From Pyxicephalus adspersus (Eukaryota > Chordata > Amphibia > Anura > Pyxicephalidae): a stretch of 64,000 bases of DNA. Position numbers and translations under genes: made by a program. Where the stretch lies: NCBI RefSeq assembly GCF_032062135.1, contig NC_092860.1, positions 124,339,437 to 124,403,436 of the forward strand, written 5' to 3'. The notes beneath the pieces are model-generated. The model was not told the origin of the DNA. It saw only the letters and a program-made list of their open reading frames with translations, and did not search any database. This document shows, piece after piece, positions 1-49,679 of the stretch (the stretch's first letter is position 1; every line of letters begins with the position of its first letter).

Positions 1-37543
<37,543 letters not shown>

Positions 37544-39293
37544 AATGATCAACTCATATCACACAAGGGAAATTGTGTTCACTAAATGAGAATGTCCTCA
37601 TCCAATGTCTTTACTTATTACAAAGAATACTGTATTGTGTAAACATAGAAACAAGTGATGTGTAAAATGCAAGAAACACTGAAATATTGTCTTTTTAAAT
37701 ATTTCAATATTATTTCATATAATATACATATATTGTTACTTCTACAAAGGTTTATTGGGCTTGTCGACGAGACGATGATAAAAATGTGCCTTTCTTGAGG
37801 CTAATACATAAAAGCAATGTTCTTTTTTCATGGTGCATATTTTCATGGTGCACTGGACAAAAATGTCATTATTGTTTTTTGTTAGTCATCTGACCAGTCC
37901 TAATGAAGATATAAATTTAAAGTCTTGTTAGAAAACTTTTATCTGTTTAAATAGATAGTTTAATGGAAGCCATATAGATTTGCAGCTGATTGAAGAAACT
38001 AGCATATTGTTCTGATAACCCATAAATATAAAGGGAATGTAAAGCATTAAATTTGAACCACCATTGTTTTCCAGATATTAAACAATTGAAGCACATTGTT
38101 TTGTTCTGAAATCCCACATCTACAGATCTATAACCATATATTTTAAAAGGGGGTTCTGGTTCCAAAAGTTCCACATTATAGGCACACATCTCTGTAAAAA
38201 CCACACATGCAGCTTTTAGTGAAAGCTTGCTTGAAGCAAATTTGTCACTGCCTGCAGGGTAAAAACAAACCATGCAAATGCACACTAGGCTACCTCATTT
38301 CCTGATTGGTTCCTGTGGCTTTTAAATCTTATGCTTCTGGACCTCCCTAAAACCTTATGGGCATGCAGCATTTCACATTCTGCTTTTAGAAATGCCCCAC
38401 TCAAATTGTCGTGTGGTTGACTTTCAAAAAGTCAATTTGCATTCAGCAGGCACCCATGTACTTGGGTATGTAAATGTACAACAATGCCATAAATTGCAGC
38501 TTACTAATCCTTGGATGTGATGGCTGCATTCATTTTCTGTCCTTATTCATTTTCAGCAAGTACAGAAAACATCTTTCTAGAAATTTAGTGTCTGTGGCAT
38601 TTCTTGTGAACTTGCTTAAACATTCATATGTAATCTACTATTCTCATCAGCCCTATTGTAATGGAGATGAACCAAAGCAAATTTGGTTGAAGTTGCTTAA
38701 TATTATTGGCATATATTTATTTACTGGTAGTACAGTATATCTTTTACTGCACAATTGATGACTTAATTTTTCTATAAAGCCACAGTTTGATCTCACTAGG
38801 GACCTTTAAATAGTAATACACTTTTTGTGTATGTTTAGTCAGTTGAGTTTATTATAAGTTTTATCAAAAAAAAAAAGTAGATGTTGGAGTAAATGTTGTG
38901 TTGTTTAGCCATTAGATTCTTCTTTGTCAGTGTAGCTACCTATAAAATGACTTCAGCCCCTCCTCAAAGTGTCCAGTGTAAATACTGATGATTGTATCAC
39001 ACTTAATCCATTTCTGCCTCTCAATGTCTAGCAGACAGATTGATATGAATTGCAACATACAGCAATACATTGAAGGAACACTCCAGTCATTGCTGCATTC
39101 AAACTGATTTGGGGTAATCTACAAAAGTGCGTCTAATTTCCACCTTATCATTCATTTCTCAATTCATATCTTCTGAATGGACTTGAATCTGCATTTTCAT
39201 TTGCGGACCATGGTTAAAGAACTGTCCACCTTTCACCTGTGAGTCTGACTGCCATGTTTAGCATTAGCTAAGAGAAAAATATGTTGCTTAGAC

Positions 39294-39635
39294 CAGTGGT
39301 CTCCAATTTTCTGACAGCAGGGCCCAGTAACAGAAAATATATTATGTGTGAATAGTGTGTGTGTACTGCTTACACTACTCTGCTACATTTGCACACTAGC
39401 TGAGAATAACTGAGTAATGTAAGAGAGTTGGTGTGCTGTCAGGTTGCAGAGCTGCTGGGAATGGCAGAGAAGTGTAAGCCTTACATACATTGCTCGGCCA
39501 TTCTCAGCAGCTCCTGTGTAATCAGTGTGAGGAGGGCCACCGGAAGCGGTAGCTTTTGCCTTCTGTCATTTGCGGCCCCCAACTCAACAGCCATGGACTG
39601 GTAACGGTCTGTGTCCCGGGGGTTGGGGACCACTG
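39294..39635. mobile_element. hAT-type MITE in the NFXL1 3' UTR region
   Basis: Begins CAGTGGTCTCCAATTTTCTG and ends with the reverse of CAGTGGTCCCCAACCCCCGG. Flanked by GCTTAGAC (39286-39293) and GCTTAGAT (39636-39643), an 8-bp target duplication with one difference. About 342 bases, no coding capacity. Confidence 0.88.
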
Positions 39636-40095
39636 GCTTAGATTAAACATCGTCTGTGAGAAATAGACACTAATGTAGTGATCAGATCAATTTGCCCATT
39701 CAAATAGAGGAAAGCTTAAAGTAATGTGAATTAAAGTAATACAAGAAAGCTTAAAGTTAGATGTGAACCATTTTGATTTCACCTATCTCTTAGGAAAGTA
39801 TAGCAGTTGTTCTTTGATCTGCAAGGATGGATCAGTGAACGGTAAACATCCTAGATTTTCACCAAGATTGTTCGTCTTTAGCAACAACGTAGTGGCCTAA
39901 GAGAGACCATTACACAAGCTCTCTATTCGAATACCAATATAGTATGTTTTTGTTTGCTAGTTTGAATTTAAAAACACATTTATTGGAATATATAGAGGGG
40001 GGAAGTATGTCTAATGTAGTTAAATTGTTTTCTGTATTAACTATTGTTACCTGAATGCTGGAATATTAAATTTATTTAAAAGGTGCCTGTAACAA

Positions 40096-40101
40096 AATAA
40101 A
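40096..40101 (+). promoter_or_regulatory. Candidate NFXL1 poly(A) signal
   Basis: AATAAA about 2.55 kb after the NFXL1 stop. The region just downstream (around 40130-40150) has GTTGT and TGTTGTTT, a plausible GU-rich element. A cleavage site near 40120 is inferred. Confidence 0.5.
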
Positions 40102-40886
40102 GCAGTTATGATACAAAAAAATTACCTGTTGTATGTAGATATTGTTGTTTCCTGTCTCCACTGGGTGTTCTGTTTATTTTCTTCCCCATGAAATACATGA
40201 AAATAGAATTCTACCCTATAATGTTATTTCCTGTATGTTAATGGCATGTTAATCAAACAGAATATGTTCATATGGTCTTTTCCCATATGTTAGGACTAAG
40301 ATCTGAGTCAGCAACAAGTTGATTGCTCTTTGCAGTCAGTATCATTAGCCATTTTTTTGGGAGGTGTTTTTTTCGTTTATGTTAATTTTGCTTTGAGGGC
40401 AGTTATCCCTTTTTGCTGCCGACCATCCATACCAAGGCAAAAAAAATGTGAATTGGAATCAACTTAAACTCGCTCCTGTGTCTTGCTTTGTACCTCACTC
40501 TAACTGGATTTTACTTTTTTTGACCATGTCTAACCGAACAAAATCCCTTAAAGGGAACTAAGCCCCACTGACCTTCAAGCTTTTCAGTAATTAGGGAAAA
40601 TTGCTAGCAAAGTGGTATTGAATTTAACAGTGATGACCTACTGGAAGCCTCCAGCCCTGTTTATCACAAGAATCATTTCTTTTTGCAAACCCTTTGGGGA
40701 CTTTGGCTAAAATGCTGGACTAAAGAACCCTGCTTTCTCCCTCCAAACATTTTTGTGTTTCTTCACAGACTGAAAGATTATCAGAGTTTCTCGAGCCTTC
40801 TAAACTAAGGTATCATAACTCTGGCCCCTCCTGTTCCAGTGGTTTTCATTGTCACAAAATACAAAGGGGTCATTTGTCACATCTTA

Positions 40887-41037
40887 AGCCGCATACACAC
40901 GTGCAATTATAGTCGTTGGAAAGGATCTTTCACAAGCCCTTTCCAACAACTAAGGACTGCACGATGCATGAACGAGCGCTGTACATACAGCACAGTTCTG
41001 CTCTATGCAGAGGGTAGGGGGAGAACAACGGAGCCTG
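40887..41037. mobile_element. Harbinger-like MITE, copy 5 (one end only)
   Basis: TTA then AGCCGCATACACACGTGC, followed by GTCGTTGGAAAGGATCTTTC and GTACATACAGCACAGTTCTG shared with copies 2, 3 and 7. The right terminus is missing; sequence similarity fades near 41037. Confidence 0.75.
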
Positions 41038-41039
41038 TC

Positions 41040-42020
41040 ATGTTCTCGTGTCGTATGAGATATCTAAACAACTTCTGGATGCATGAACACTGAAGGCCCA
41101 GTTAGACATTATAGCTCTGGCTGTAGTAACATTGCAGTGTTTTGGATGGATTATAAACCTACAGAAGTTGTTACTGGAATCAACTCATCAATTGAAATAT
41201 CTGGGACTGGACCTATACATGTCTCAGGGTGTTCTTTTAAAGAGCAGCTTCTGACTTTGGTCTCATATGCAAACTCTTCAGCCCAGAAGCTGTCTGGCTC
41301 AGTAGCCTCCTTTAGAGATAATTTAATTTTTCTAATATTACTTCTGTACTTATCTGTAATGCAAAGGCCTATCATTATGGAACAAAAATCCAGTTAATAC
41401 CAAGAACCAGGCAATCCCTGGCTTGGTGGCTCAGAAATCCCGCCCTGGAGTTAGAAATCCTTTCTCTCGGAAAATTCTAATGGTGGGCGCTGGCGCCATG
41501 TGAGTGCGGGTGTATCTGGGTGTGAGGCGGGGATATTTCCCTGGGCAGAACTTCACATTCCATGTGTGGACACATATAGACTCCAGAGTGCTTCCTGGCT
41601 GTTAGTGTTTCCTGGTTCCAAAAGCTGGGCGCATCTATTAGTATGTGTTGTCTATGATACGTATGGCTTAGAAGATCACCTAAGTAAGATCTATGATTGG
41701 AGAAAGAAGGTGGCTTATATCACTTGTGAGTGCAGAGGCTTTTCCCCCAGGATCTTCTCTGGGGGAAATCTTTTTTGCGGTTTTCTCTGGACCTTTGTTT
41801 AGTTCTAAGCATCATTAGAATATCAGGATAAAGGAAAGAGCAAAGGATATTAGCAGTGCATTGGAGTACTACCCAAGAACTATATCCACTTTTTGTTAAG
41901 GGACCCAAATGCTCTTAGTGGTGTGCCTATTTTCACTTACATGTGGTGTTGTCTGTCCCTCTACAAACATAGCACATTAAATGTAGAGCATGCAAAAAGA
42001 AAGGTGCCTCCTCCTGGCAC
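41040..42020. other. Intergenic, nothing recognised
   Basis: Open frames of 74-104 codons at 41083-41397 (+) and 41151-41375 (-), and one of 100 codons at 41500-41802, show no family motif. Part (41400-41520) is GC-richer and may be a repeat. No gene can be supported. Confidence 0.55.
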
Positions 42021-42021
42021 T

Positions 42022-42161
42022 GGCTATGTACACACTTTAGATTTTTGTTGTTGGAAAGGATCTTTCACGGCAAAAGACCGAAAGATGAATGATCGAGCTC
42101 TGTACATACAATGTCCTAAGGCTCGTATCGGACACGAAACATCTGACGTGTGTACGTAGCC
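42022..42161. mobile_element. Harbinger-like MITE, copy 6 (internally deleted)
   Basis: Only about 140 bases: GGCTATGTACACACTTTAGA, then GTTGTTGGAAAGGATCTTTC, then an end that is the reverse of GGCTACGTACACACGTCAGA. The target duplication is not clean on the left (ACT against TTA). Confidence 0.78.
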
Positions 42162-42589
42162 TTACTGTGAGATTGTCTGGTTGGGATGAGAAATTGATAT
42201 AAAATAATGTACATGGCCACCATGGGGTGAAGGGCATAGCAAGGAACATCACAGACATAGATAGGGAAAGGACAAAAAAAAGAAATTGCACATCAACCAT
42301 ATCTTGGGAGAGGAAGCAGGGTGCCCAGAACCAAAAATAGTCTCATCACAGTGACACACTTAGTCTAACCAACCTAGTTCACCCTATCAAAGGACTTTTT
42401 AGCATCACACCTAGGCCTAGAAAGCAGGTGGTGTGAATGATGTTTAATGTTTTGTTGTGTTGTGTTGTAACGCATTACTCAAGCTAAGGACAAATCCCTA
42501 TCAGTCCTTATTGTTTAGGTGGGTGAAAAAAGGAGGAGGTCTAGCTGCCAATATCCTTGATTAGTATTTGAGTTAATTGTTGCCGTATA

Positions 42590-42868
42590 AAGCCTAACCT
42601 ATATAGTGCCAGCATATTACACAGTGCTTTACAAAGCCCAAATTTGTGTCATTACCTATCCCTTAAAAGGGGCCCACAATCTAATGTCTCTACCATAGTC
42701 ATATGTCATTAATTTGAGGGTAAAAACAATTATAACATACCTGTATTTTTGGGATATTGGAGGAAGCCCACACAGATGCAAAGAGAACATACAAACATTG
42801 TGCAGATAGGGTCCTGGCCACGATTCAATCCTGGGACCCAGCACTGCAAAGGCCACTGTGCCACCCAC
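42590..42868 (-). mobile_element. tRNA-derived SINE, second copy, minus orientation
   Basis: Matches the element at 10.9 kb over most of its length: GCCCACAATCTAATGTCTCT, ACCATAGTCATATGTC, ATTGTGCAGATAGGGTCCTG and a box-B-like GATTCAATCCTGGGACCCAG (plus strand). The (AAT)n tail is missing, and it abuts the next element directly. Confidence 0.78.
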
Positions 42869-42876
42869 AGCAGTGT

Positions 42877-43470
42877 TTAACCTCCTGGGCGGTTCATTTA
42901 TTTCCGGTTTTATATGTCTAAAAGCGGTACATTGTATTTTACAGTATATTATAAAAGTATGAGTATAATAAAGTTTGAAACACAAAATCATGTAAAAATA
43001 ATAAATTGAATAAATTAAAAAATCTATATATTAAAAAAAACATTTATTTTAAAAAAAAAAACATATACATATTATAGTCATACTATTATATATACTGTAA
43101 AATAAATGCTCTTGAAAACAATGTACTGCTTTTACACATATAAATCCAATGTATTGCATTCAATACAGTTATTTTGTATTGAATGCAATACAAATGTATT
43201 TTGAATTTTCCGCCCCGCCCCGCCGGCAACGTATACGCGCACCGACGTCACCGGGAACTCCCCGATGACTCATCGGATGCCGAAGCCGGCCGGAAGAAGA
43301 GAGAAGACGGAGATTGCGGCGATGGATGACACAGGACATCGGCGGATCAGGTAAGGCTCTATTTACTATTACCTCCCATGGGTTTACATACCCCGAGTGT
43401 CACTCGGGGTTACCGCTTTTAGCAACTTTTTTCTACCCCAAGTCACACTCGGGGTTACCTCTAGAGATAA
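42877..43470. mobile_element. piggyBac-like MITE with CpG-rich core
   Basis: Starts TTAACCTCCTGGGCGG, matching a TTAACC-type terminus that I recall as abundant in frogs. The right end is decayed (GGGGTTACCTCTAGAG). Inside: an AT-rich inverted pair built on AAAGCGGTACATTGTATTTT; a palindrome TGTATTGCATTCAATACA repeated inverted at 43150-43190; a CpG-rich core at 43210-43340 with GACGTCA (43244-43250) and CCGATGACTCATCGG (43262-43276); and two copies of a CCCCGAGTGTCACTCGGGG hairpin at 43392-43456. TTAA target preference is inferred from the left end only. Confidence 0.68.
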
Positions 43471-43479
43471 TAAAAGGGA

Positions 43480-46400
43480 AATAAGCCTATACTGAGAAAG
43501 TTATTCTTACTTACCCTCCCTATGGATAACAGAAATATGGGCTTCTAACAAGTCACAAAAAATGGGGCTTAAGGAGCACATGAACCTTACCACCACCCTG
43601 CAGTGCAACAAAAAAATCATTCAAAAGTGCAGCATGATTGATGATGAAGTTTACTTTTAAGTTTATATAAGGGAACAAGTGTGTTAACTAGGTAATATGT
43701 AATAGAGATAAATACAAACAAGCACCCAATCATAGCTGGCATGTTGTACATTTGTCCTTACATGTTAGTGCCAGTATGTACAATAAACTTATTTCAGCAC
43801 AACCTATCAAGTTCTGCAACTGTTCTACAACCCTCCTGCAGCTGTTTTCTTGCCTTTAATCTTGGTACTGCTGGTATTTCAATGCATTGAATTAGAAAGA
43901 GCATCTGGAGCCCTGAGAACATGGTAATTCTTGTGAAAGAAATTTATTTTTTATGCACTTGATGATTTTCTTCATTATAATAAAATAAATTCTTCGAGTT
44001 CCTTGTGCAGCCCAAGCTGGCCCTCAAATCACTGCCACCAAATCACTAACATATGAAATGCATTTGTACTCAGAAAACTAAGTACATCTTTAGTCTCTCT
44101 TATTTATGGGTGTAGGTCCAGATGACTTTGTATTGTCCATCTGTCTTCTCTGTAATGTCCATTGTTCTCTATAAAGTCATAAAGTCAAAGTGGTTCAGAT
44201 ATTGTACAGTGATGAAATAACTTCATGGGCATGTTTATTACACATTAACCGACTTGTAAATAATGACAGACTAATCTGCACTGTTAAATTGAATATTTCC
44301 CATAACTAATAAAGGTAATTTTAAACAAAATATAATACTTGTCACTTTAGAATCCTATGCCATACTTGCATAAACATACTGTAATTAAAATATATTCTGT
44401 TCAGTATTTTATAGTCCAACCAAATGGTTTGTTTAAATCAGCTAGATACATTTCAGATGCACTTAAACAGAAAGCGTGCAAAGGTTTCCAGTTCATTTCC
44501 TTCAGCCACATCCTGGGTAGAAAAGCCTGGCCTTTGCCAGAAGTGCCATTACTCTCGGTGTGGAAGCAGTGGTTTCACTGCATAGGTCTAACTGTTCCTG
44601 CTCTATGCTGATTGAGTTTTAGCTCTTAGCAGAAAGGGGGTATTATCAGACCTCTGCAGGGGAGCTAATATTTTCACATGAACAAAGATCAAAATCACAA
44701 CATGCTGGCAGAGGACAGACAGAACACAAAGTTGGAGACAGAATAACAATATTGGAAGGTTTCATGCAGTATATTTGCACATAGCTGTCCTTACATCTTT
44801 GCAGGCTTCCAGAAAGTAGCAAAGAGAAGGGTGAAGTCTGTAAAAGTAACCTTCTTCTCTTTCATTGTCCAGTTACGGGATGGCATGTGTCCTAGACCAC
44901 TGTAGATTTTTTTTGTCTTCACATTCCTCATAAGGTAAAGTGTGCTTTAGTTCACACAAAATAATTTGAAAGGTTTAGAACCTTGTTGGAAATTTCAGCT
45001 TACTGCACAGGTTTCAGGAACTTTACTGTATTTCTTTTTAGTTAAAAAAAAGTAGCCTGCAAAAAGAAAACGATTCCCAAAGCACATAGGTTTGTGCTAA
45101 AACAAATAAACAAATATGAAAAATGAACAGATTTAATCTAAATATAAAAAGTTATGACTTTCCTTATTTTATGACCATTTAGACCATTGCCATTCTGATA
45201 AATTACTACTAATGTTTGGATAGGAATAAGGACTGCAGGTTGGCTTTATCCACCACTCTACATGAAGTGTACCTGTGATAAAATAGATGCACACAGCCCA
45301 GCTTCTTCATGTCTAGTCTCTACTTATATTCATCAGAGAATATTATTTGCAGATGCCTGGAAATGATTTAAATCTATTTTCCTAACTATATGTCAAGTGA
45401 TTTATTGAGTGTACTTTTTTAAGCAGATCATTATCATAGCATTCATATATATTCATATTCATTCATCATACCTCTACAGGCAGTCTGCTGGCACAGAGAG
45501 ATCCAATGTATGTCGGCTATGGAAGTAGTTTGTTACATATTTAGTAAAGTGGTCTTATCGCTAAAATTCATACCTTACATGAATCCATTGGACATATGTC
45601 AGTATAACCAAATAAAAAAAATAAATAAATGATACAGTAAAAAAGCAGTGTTGATATAGGAATCATATGTATTCACTTTTGTAGCCTGACCACAAGACAT
45701 TAACAAAATCTCAGGAGGATTCCTGACAGGGGATATGAGCAAAAATATATGATCAGTGTGGTGTGAGTGAGAATAATTATAACCACATACTATAGGTGCA
45801 GCAAGGGAGTAGCAATGGAGGAATTTGGTGAATGAATTAATGTCTGTTATTGCTGATTTGGAAAGAAAGACTACTGGAGGGGTTCATAAGGTTTCTCCTC
45901 ATCACACATGGCATATTATCTATATCACGGAAGAAACTCCTCATCCTACGCTAGGTATCATTCAGACATTCCTTAAACCTTTTGGTCAACAACTCCTATG
46001 AAGTCCATTCAATCTCCCTGACTGTAGTTATCACTATTATAACTATTATAATTATAACAAATCTCCCCTGAGGAAGCCTATTCGGCAAACGGTGTTGGAA
46101 TCTGAGACCAGCACTTTACTGTTTATATTTTGGACTTTGGATTTAAACTTTTTATTAGTAGAATATTTGATAAATGATTATGAATTGACTTTTTTGTTTA
46201 AATTTCTAAAGCATTGTTTGACACATGAATAAACTGCATTATATACCTATGTTGGCCTCTTTCTCTTCTGGGTTCATCCAGGATAGCTGGGTTTAAATTC
46301 AAATATTTATTTGAATTTTTAACAACGATTAAAATTATTTAATTAAACAAACAATTATTATAACAACAAATAACAAAAAATATTTTATTATAACAAGATA

Positions 46401-46600
46401 TAATAAAAGATACTTAACTGCAGAAATAAGTTCCAAAGAGACCCACCTGTTATGATATAAAGTTTGGCAGATGATCACAGACATGCTTAATATACAAGTT
46501 CAGGTAGGGACTATTCCTCAGACAGTGGGTGAGTGGCATGCAGTTTTGAATTAGTAAAAACTTTCTTTTTAATACCAACTGATGATGTATCTCTACCAGA
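43480..46600. other. Intergenic sequence, mostly unrecognised
   Basis: AT-rich. Only the part at 45900-46290 is assigned to a repeat (separate entry). No exon-like segment with splice borders was found. Confidence 0.6.
45900..46290 (+). mobile_element. Dispersed repeat with GAGGAAGCC-ATTCGGC motif
   Basis: Contains CCCCTGAGGAAGCCTATTCG then GCAAACGGTG, and ends with an AATAAACTGCATTATATA segment. The motif is also in reverse in the spacer of the foldback at 19.07 kb. I recall this GAGGAAGC...AAACG module from amphibian and fish repeats. Boundaries are approximate. Confidence 0.5.
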
Positions 46601-46606
46601 TTATTT

Positions 46607-46745
46607 TTTTATTAAACAGGTTTTATATAGCGCCAACATATTATGCAGCACTGTACATTAATTAGGGGTTGCAAATGACAGACAGATACAGACAGTGGCA
46701 CAGGAGGAGGAGAGGACCCTGCCCCAAAGAGCTTACAATCTAAGA
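46607..46745 (-). mobile_element. Short SINE, near-complete
   Basis: Plus strand reads TTTATATAGCGCCAACATAT, then GGGGTTGCAAATGACAGACA, then GAGGACCCTGCCCCAAAGAG and CTTACAATCTAAGA. Minus-oriented copy of the family at 12.5 and 53.4 kb. Confidence 0.83.
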
Positions 46746-46749
46746 TGAT

Positions 46750-48885
46750 TAACATTAGCATTCCCATTTTCCTGCCTCTTTTTAGTATTTATTTTACTAC
46801 ACTCCAGATGAGTATAATTTATTTCTTTTTAAGAAAGTAATCCACCCTGAAAGAAGAGGCTAGAATAAAACTTCAATATGTAGGGGATTTACAGTGAAAA
46901 ATCTGAATGCAAGAAAGTCTGACTATGTGATGAGTGTCTCTCCCTGTAAGACTGTTCTAAGATCAGAAATAGAGGAAAAAAGCAAAACTTAAGCCATGCA
47001 AATAAATCTAGAAAAACAAGTTGCAGATGTTTTCTGAGTTGATTTGGAGTACACACAGTTACAGGAAAACCTTTATTTTGCACAAATCTGTCAAACCATT
47101 TACAATTACTATTCAAGCCACTTTGTAATTTATTGTTATAAAAACATACTACATAGTATTCATTACTGCAACCAGATAGAAATGTCTGTAAAGGTATTTA
47201 CAGGTAGTGAGAACAATAGGCCATAAAACAACTGCAATATAATCGGGGGAAGTGGGGGCATCATTAACCAACAAACAGTAAGCATATCATGTAGTTTGAT
47301 CAAAGGTGGATACAATTAGTATCATAATGAATGAAAAATGACAATATACGATTCACATACATCAAAAAAACATTTACCTGCAATGCCAGTGGCCTCTATT
47401 CAATTTAAACATTTTAATGCTCAACTTCCACATTGTGTTACATACATGTGCAAATATAATACATGTAATGTCACACTGTTAGGTTATGGCACCTGGGTGA
47501 GTTGTGGTCCTTAAATCTTTTTTTTTCCAACATGTGACATATTTATTGCAACAAGTAAACTAATTGCAACTATGGAAGGTACACCAAAAGCCTAAAAAAA
47601 AAAGATACACCATAAAAGTGTACACCAAAGCAACAGTTACTCAAATTGTGAGCTGCAGAGATCTAACTATAACTGTTTTATGTGGAAGAATAAACACAGG
47701 AAAGTGTTTTCTTTTTTTTTTTTTTTTTTTTTTTTTTAATACTCCTGTTTACTAAATCTTGTTGACATTGCAAAAATCCATTAGAGTTGGGAAAAACACC
47801 TCTGTTCTCTGTACTACAGGGGTATCATCCACAAGTAGCTGACGATCAGAGGTATACTGTTTTGCAAATATCAAGGGATACATCACCAGCCATGAAACCA
47901 ATGGTTTCAGTTATAGTTACCCTAAACTTACAAAATAAAACCCACAAGTCATAAAGATAGCTAAATATTTCCAGATTTACTTCTGCACCCCTATAGACAA
48001 CACCATTTTTTATGAAACACGATGAACAAACTCACAGAAGCAACATTGCATCCTGGATAAATTCTCCTGTGCATCATCTAATATTGTGTAATTATTATTG
48101 TACACAAAATACACCTGCAGGATCTACATTGGGGAAATAAAAGGGAAAGAGCACACTTGCAGGACTTAACTAAATGATGAGCATTGTGAAAAGAAGAGAA
48201 GCAGCATTTTATAAACCAGGCCATATCAATGCACAGATGAAAGCACTTATACTGAAAGAAAATGTAATCAAGAAAGTAAGAAAGAAAAATCTGGAAATAC
48301 AAGAAAATAAAATATTTAGAATGCAACAAAGGTTAAACATAGGATCAGGATTATTGGCCTTCAAGAAAATATTATTACCCCTACCCTTTTGTGCAATTTA
48401 CATGTTATGTGTATACAATGCTTAGGTTCACAATCTTTATATATTTTGTTCTCTACTATGTCAGTTTTCAATTATCAATACACAGTTTGGCTAGGTAATA
48501 CAACATTTTTAATTAGCTACAAATATTTAAATCTGAATACAGCCATGACTGATCCTCCTCCAACCCTTTTTCTTCTGCCCCCTCACACCTATTCACTTTA
48601 TATAATATCTATTATGGCATTTTTTTAAACTCACCTAGAGTAGAACTTTAGGGGCCAAATAATTAAATATTAAAAAAGAATGAATTTCTACTGCAGAAAA
48701 ACCTCCTTCAACACATTGGAGGAAGAGTAAGCTTGTTCGTGCAGCCATTCAAGACAGCCACAATGTGATTGCTTAGGATATAATATATTCCTGACCATTA
48801 TTATAAGATAAAAGCATGAACAAAATATTCTACCTGTACATGAAAAAGGCAAATAAAATAAATTAAATGAAATAATATGTAACAT
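46750..48885. other. Intergenic, nothing recognised
   Basis: AT-rich. A T run of about 27 lies near 47710-47737. No supported gene or repeat. Confidence 0.65.
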
Positions 48886-48889
48886 GTGT

Positions 48890-49625
48890 CACACTTACCT
48901 CTTTCTCGCTAAATGCAGTCTTCTCTCTATTGAGCATGTGGGCAATTCTGACTCTGGACGTGCCTGCGCTTCCAATTTTTATCAGTTTCCCCCATCCTGC
49001 CAGCCAATCAGGAAGTAGCCTCTTAACCATCCTTGGCTTTTTAGCTTGATCAGACACAGCACTCAGCGTACGTGCATCGTGTTCCTCACTAGTGCCAAGT
49101 CCCCTAGCTCTGCTGAGCAGTTCCTGTACACCTGTTGGTTAATTCAGTGTTTCTTTTGTCCAGCCCCTGTGTTAACCCCTCGTAGTCCAGTCTGTTGGTT
49201 CCCAGCCAATTCCCTTTTGCTGTTCCAGTGTTGCTGTCTGTCCGTGAATATCCCTGTGCCACCTGTGCCTCCTGTTGCTTCCAGTATCTTCTGTGTTACC
49301 TGTGCCTGCTCTTGCCCCTGTGTCACTGGTGTCTATTTTCTGGATCCCTGGTATTTGACCCCTGGCGTGTGACCTGACCTCTCTTGTTTGCTGCCTGCTC
49401 TGACCCCGGCCTTCCTTGACAATTCTTCCGTCTAATAATTTGTTACCGTGTATCCTCCTGCCCACCCTGGTGTGCCCAAGGACTGCAACCTGGCAGTAAC
49501 CGGCAGTGCAACATTCTCACCACTAGAGGCTCTGGAGAAAATCTGGTTACTGCTTAGACTCTGCGCCTTGACCCTTCCCAGGGCTTACACCACTTCTGTG
49601 CAATTCGTAGCAACCCCTACAAATA
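48890..49625. mobile_element. GC-rich dispersed repeat, unclassified (retroelement-like)
   Basis: A sharply bounded GC-rich, T/C-rich block in AT-rich DNA, with runs such as GACCCCGGCCTTCCTTGACA and ACATTCTCACCACTAGAGGC. I recall closely similar sequence as a repeated frog element near retrotransposon coding parts, possibly an LTR or 5' leader. It contains open frames up to 108 codons on both strands, explained by the low-stop composition. No LTR pair or target duplication was found. Confidence 0.5.
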
Positions 49626-49679
49626 TGAACAATTTGAACCAAATGTGGTCGTTGCGTGCATGCAAAAGATAACAAACCA

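Larger units (their letters stand above)
37544..40120 (+). other. NFXL1: NFXL1 3' untranslated region (probable extent)
   Basis: No further exon is seen after the stop. The sequence is AT-rich, and the first canonical AATAAA I find is at 40096-40101, which would give a 3' UTR of about 2.6 kb. Earlier ATTAAA hexamers near 38050 and 38080 could serve shorter forms. A hAT-type MITE lies at 39294-39635 and would be part of the long form. The extent is inferred. Confidence 0.55.

Noticed and set aside
41083..41802. Frames of 104 and 100 codons in the first part of the intergenic region
   Set aside because: No splice context, no family motif and overlapping frames on the other strand; not enough to call a gene.
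49046..49465. 108- and 97-codon frames on opposite strands
   Set aside because: They sit in the GC-rich dispersed repeat; the low stop-codon content is due to composition, and the encoded sequence has no recognisable motif.
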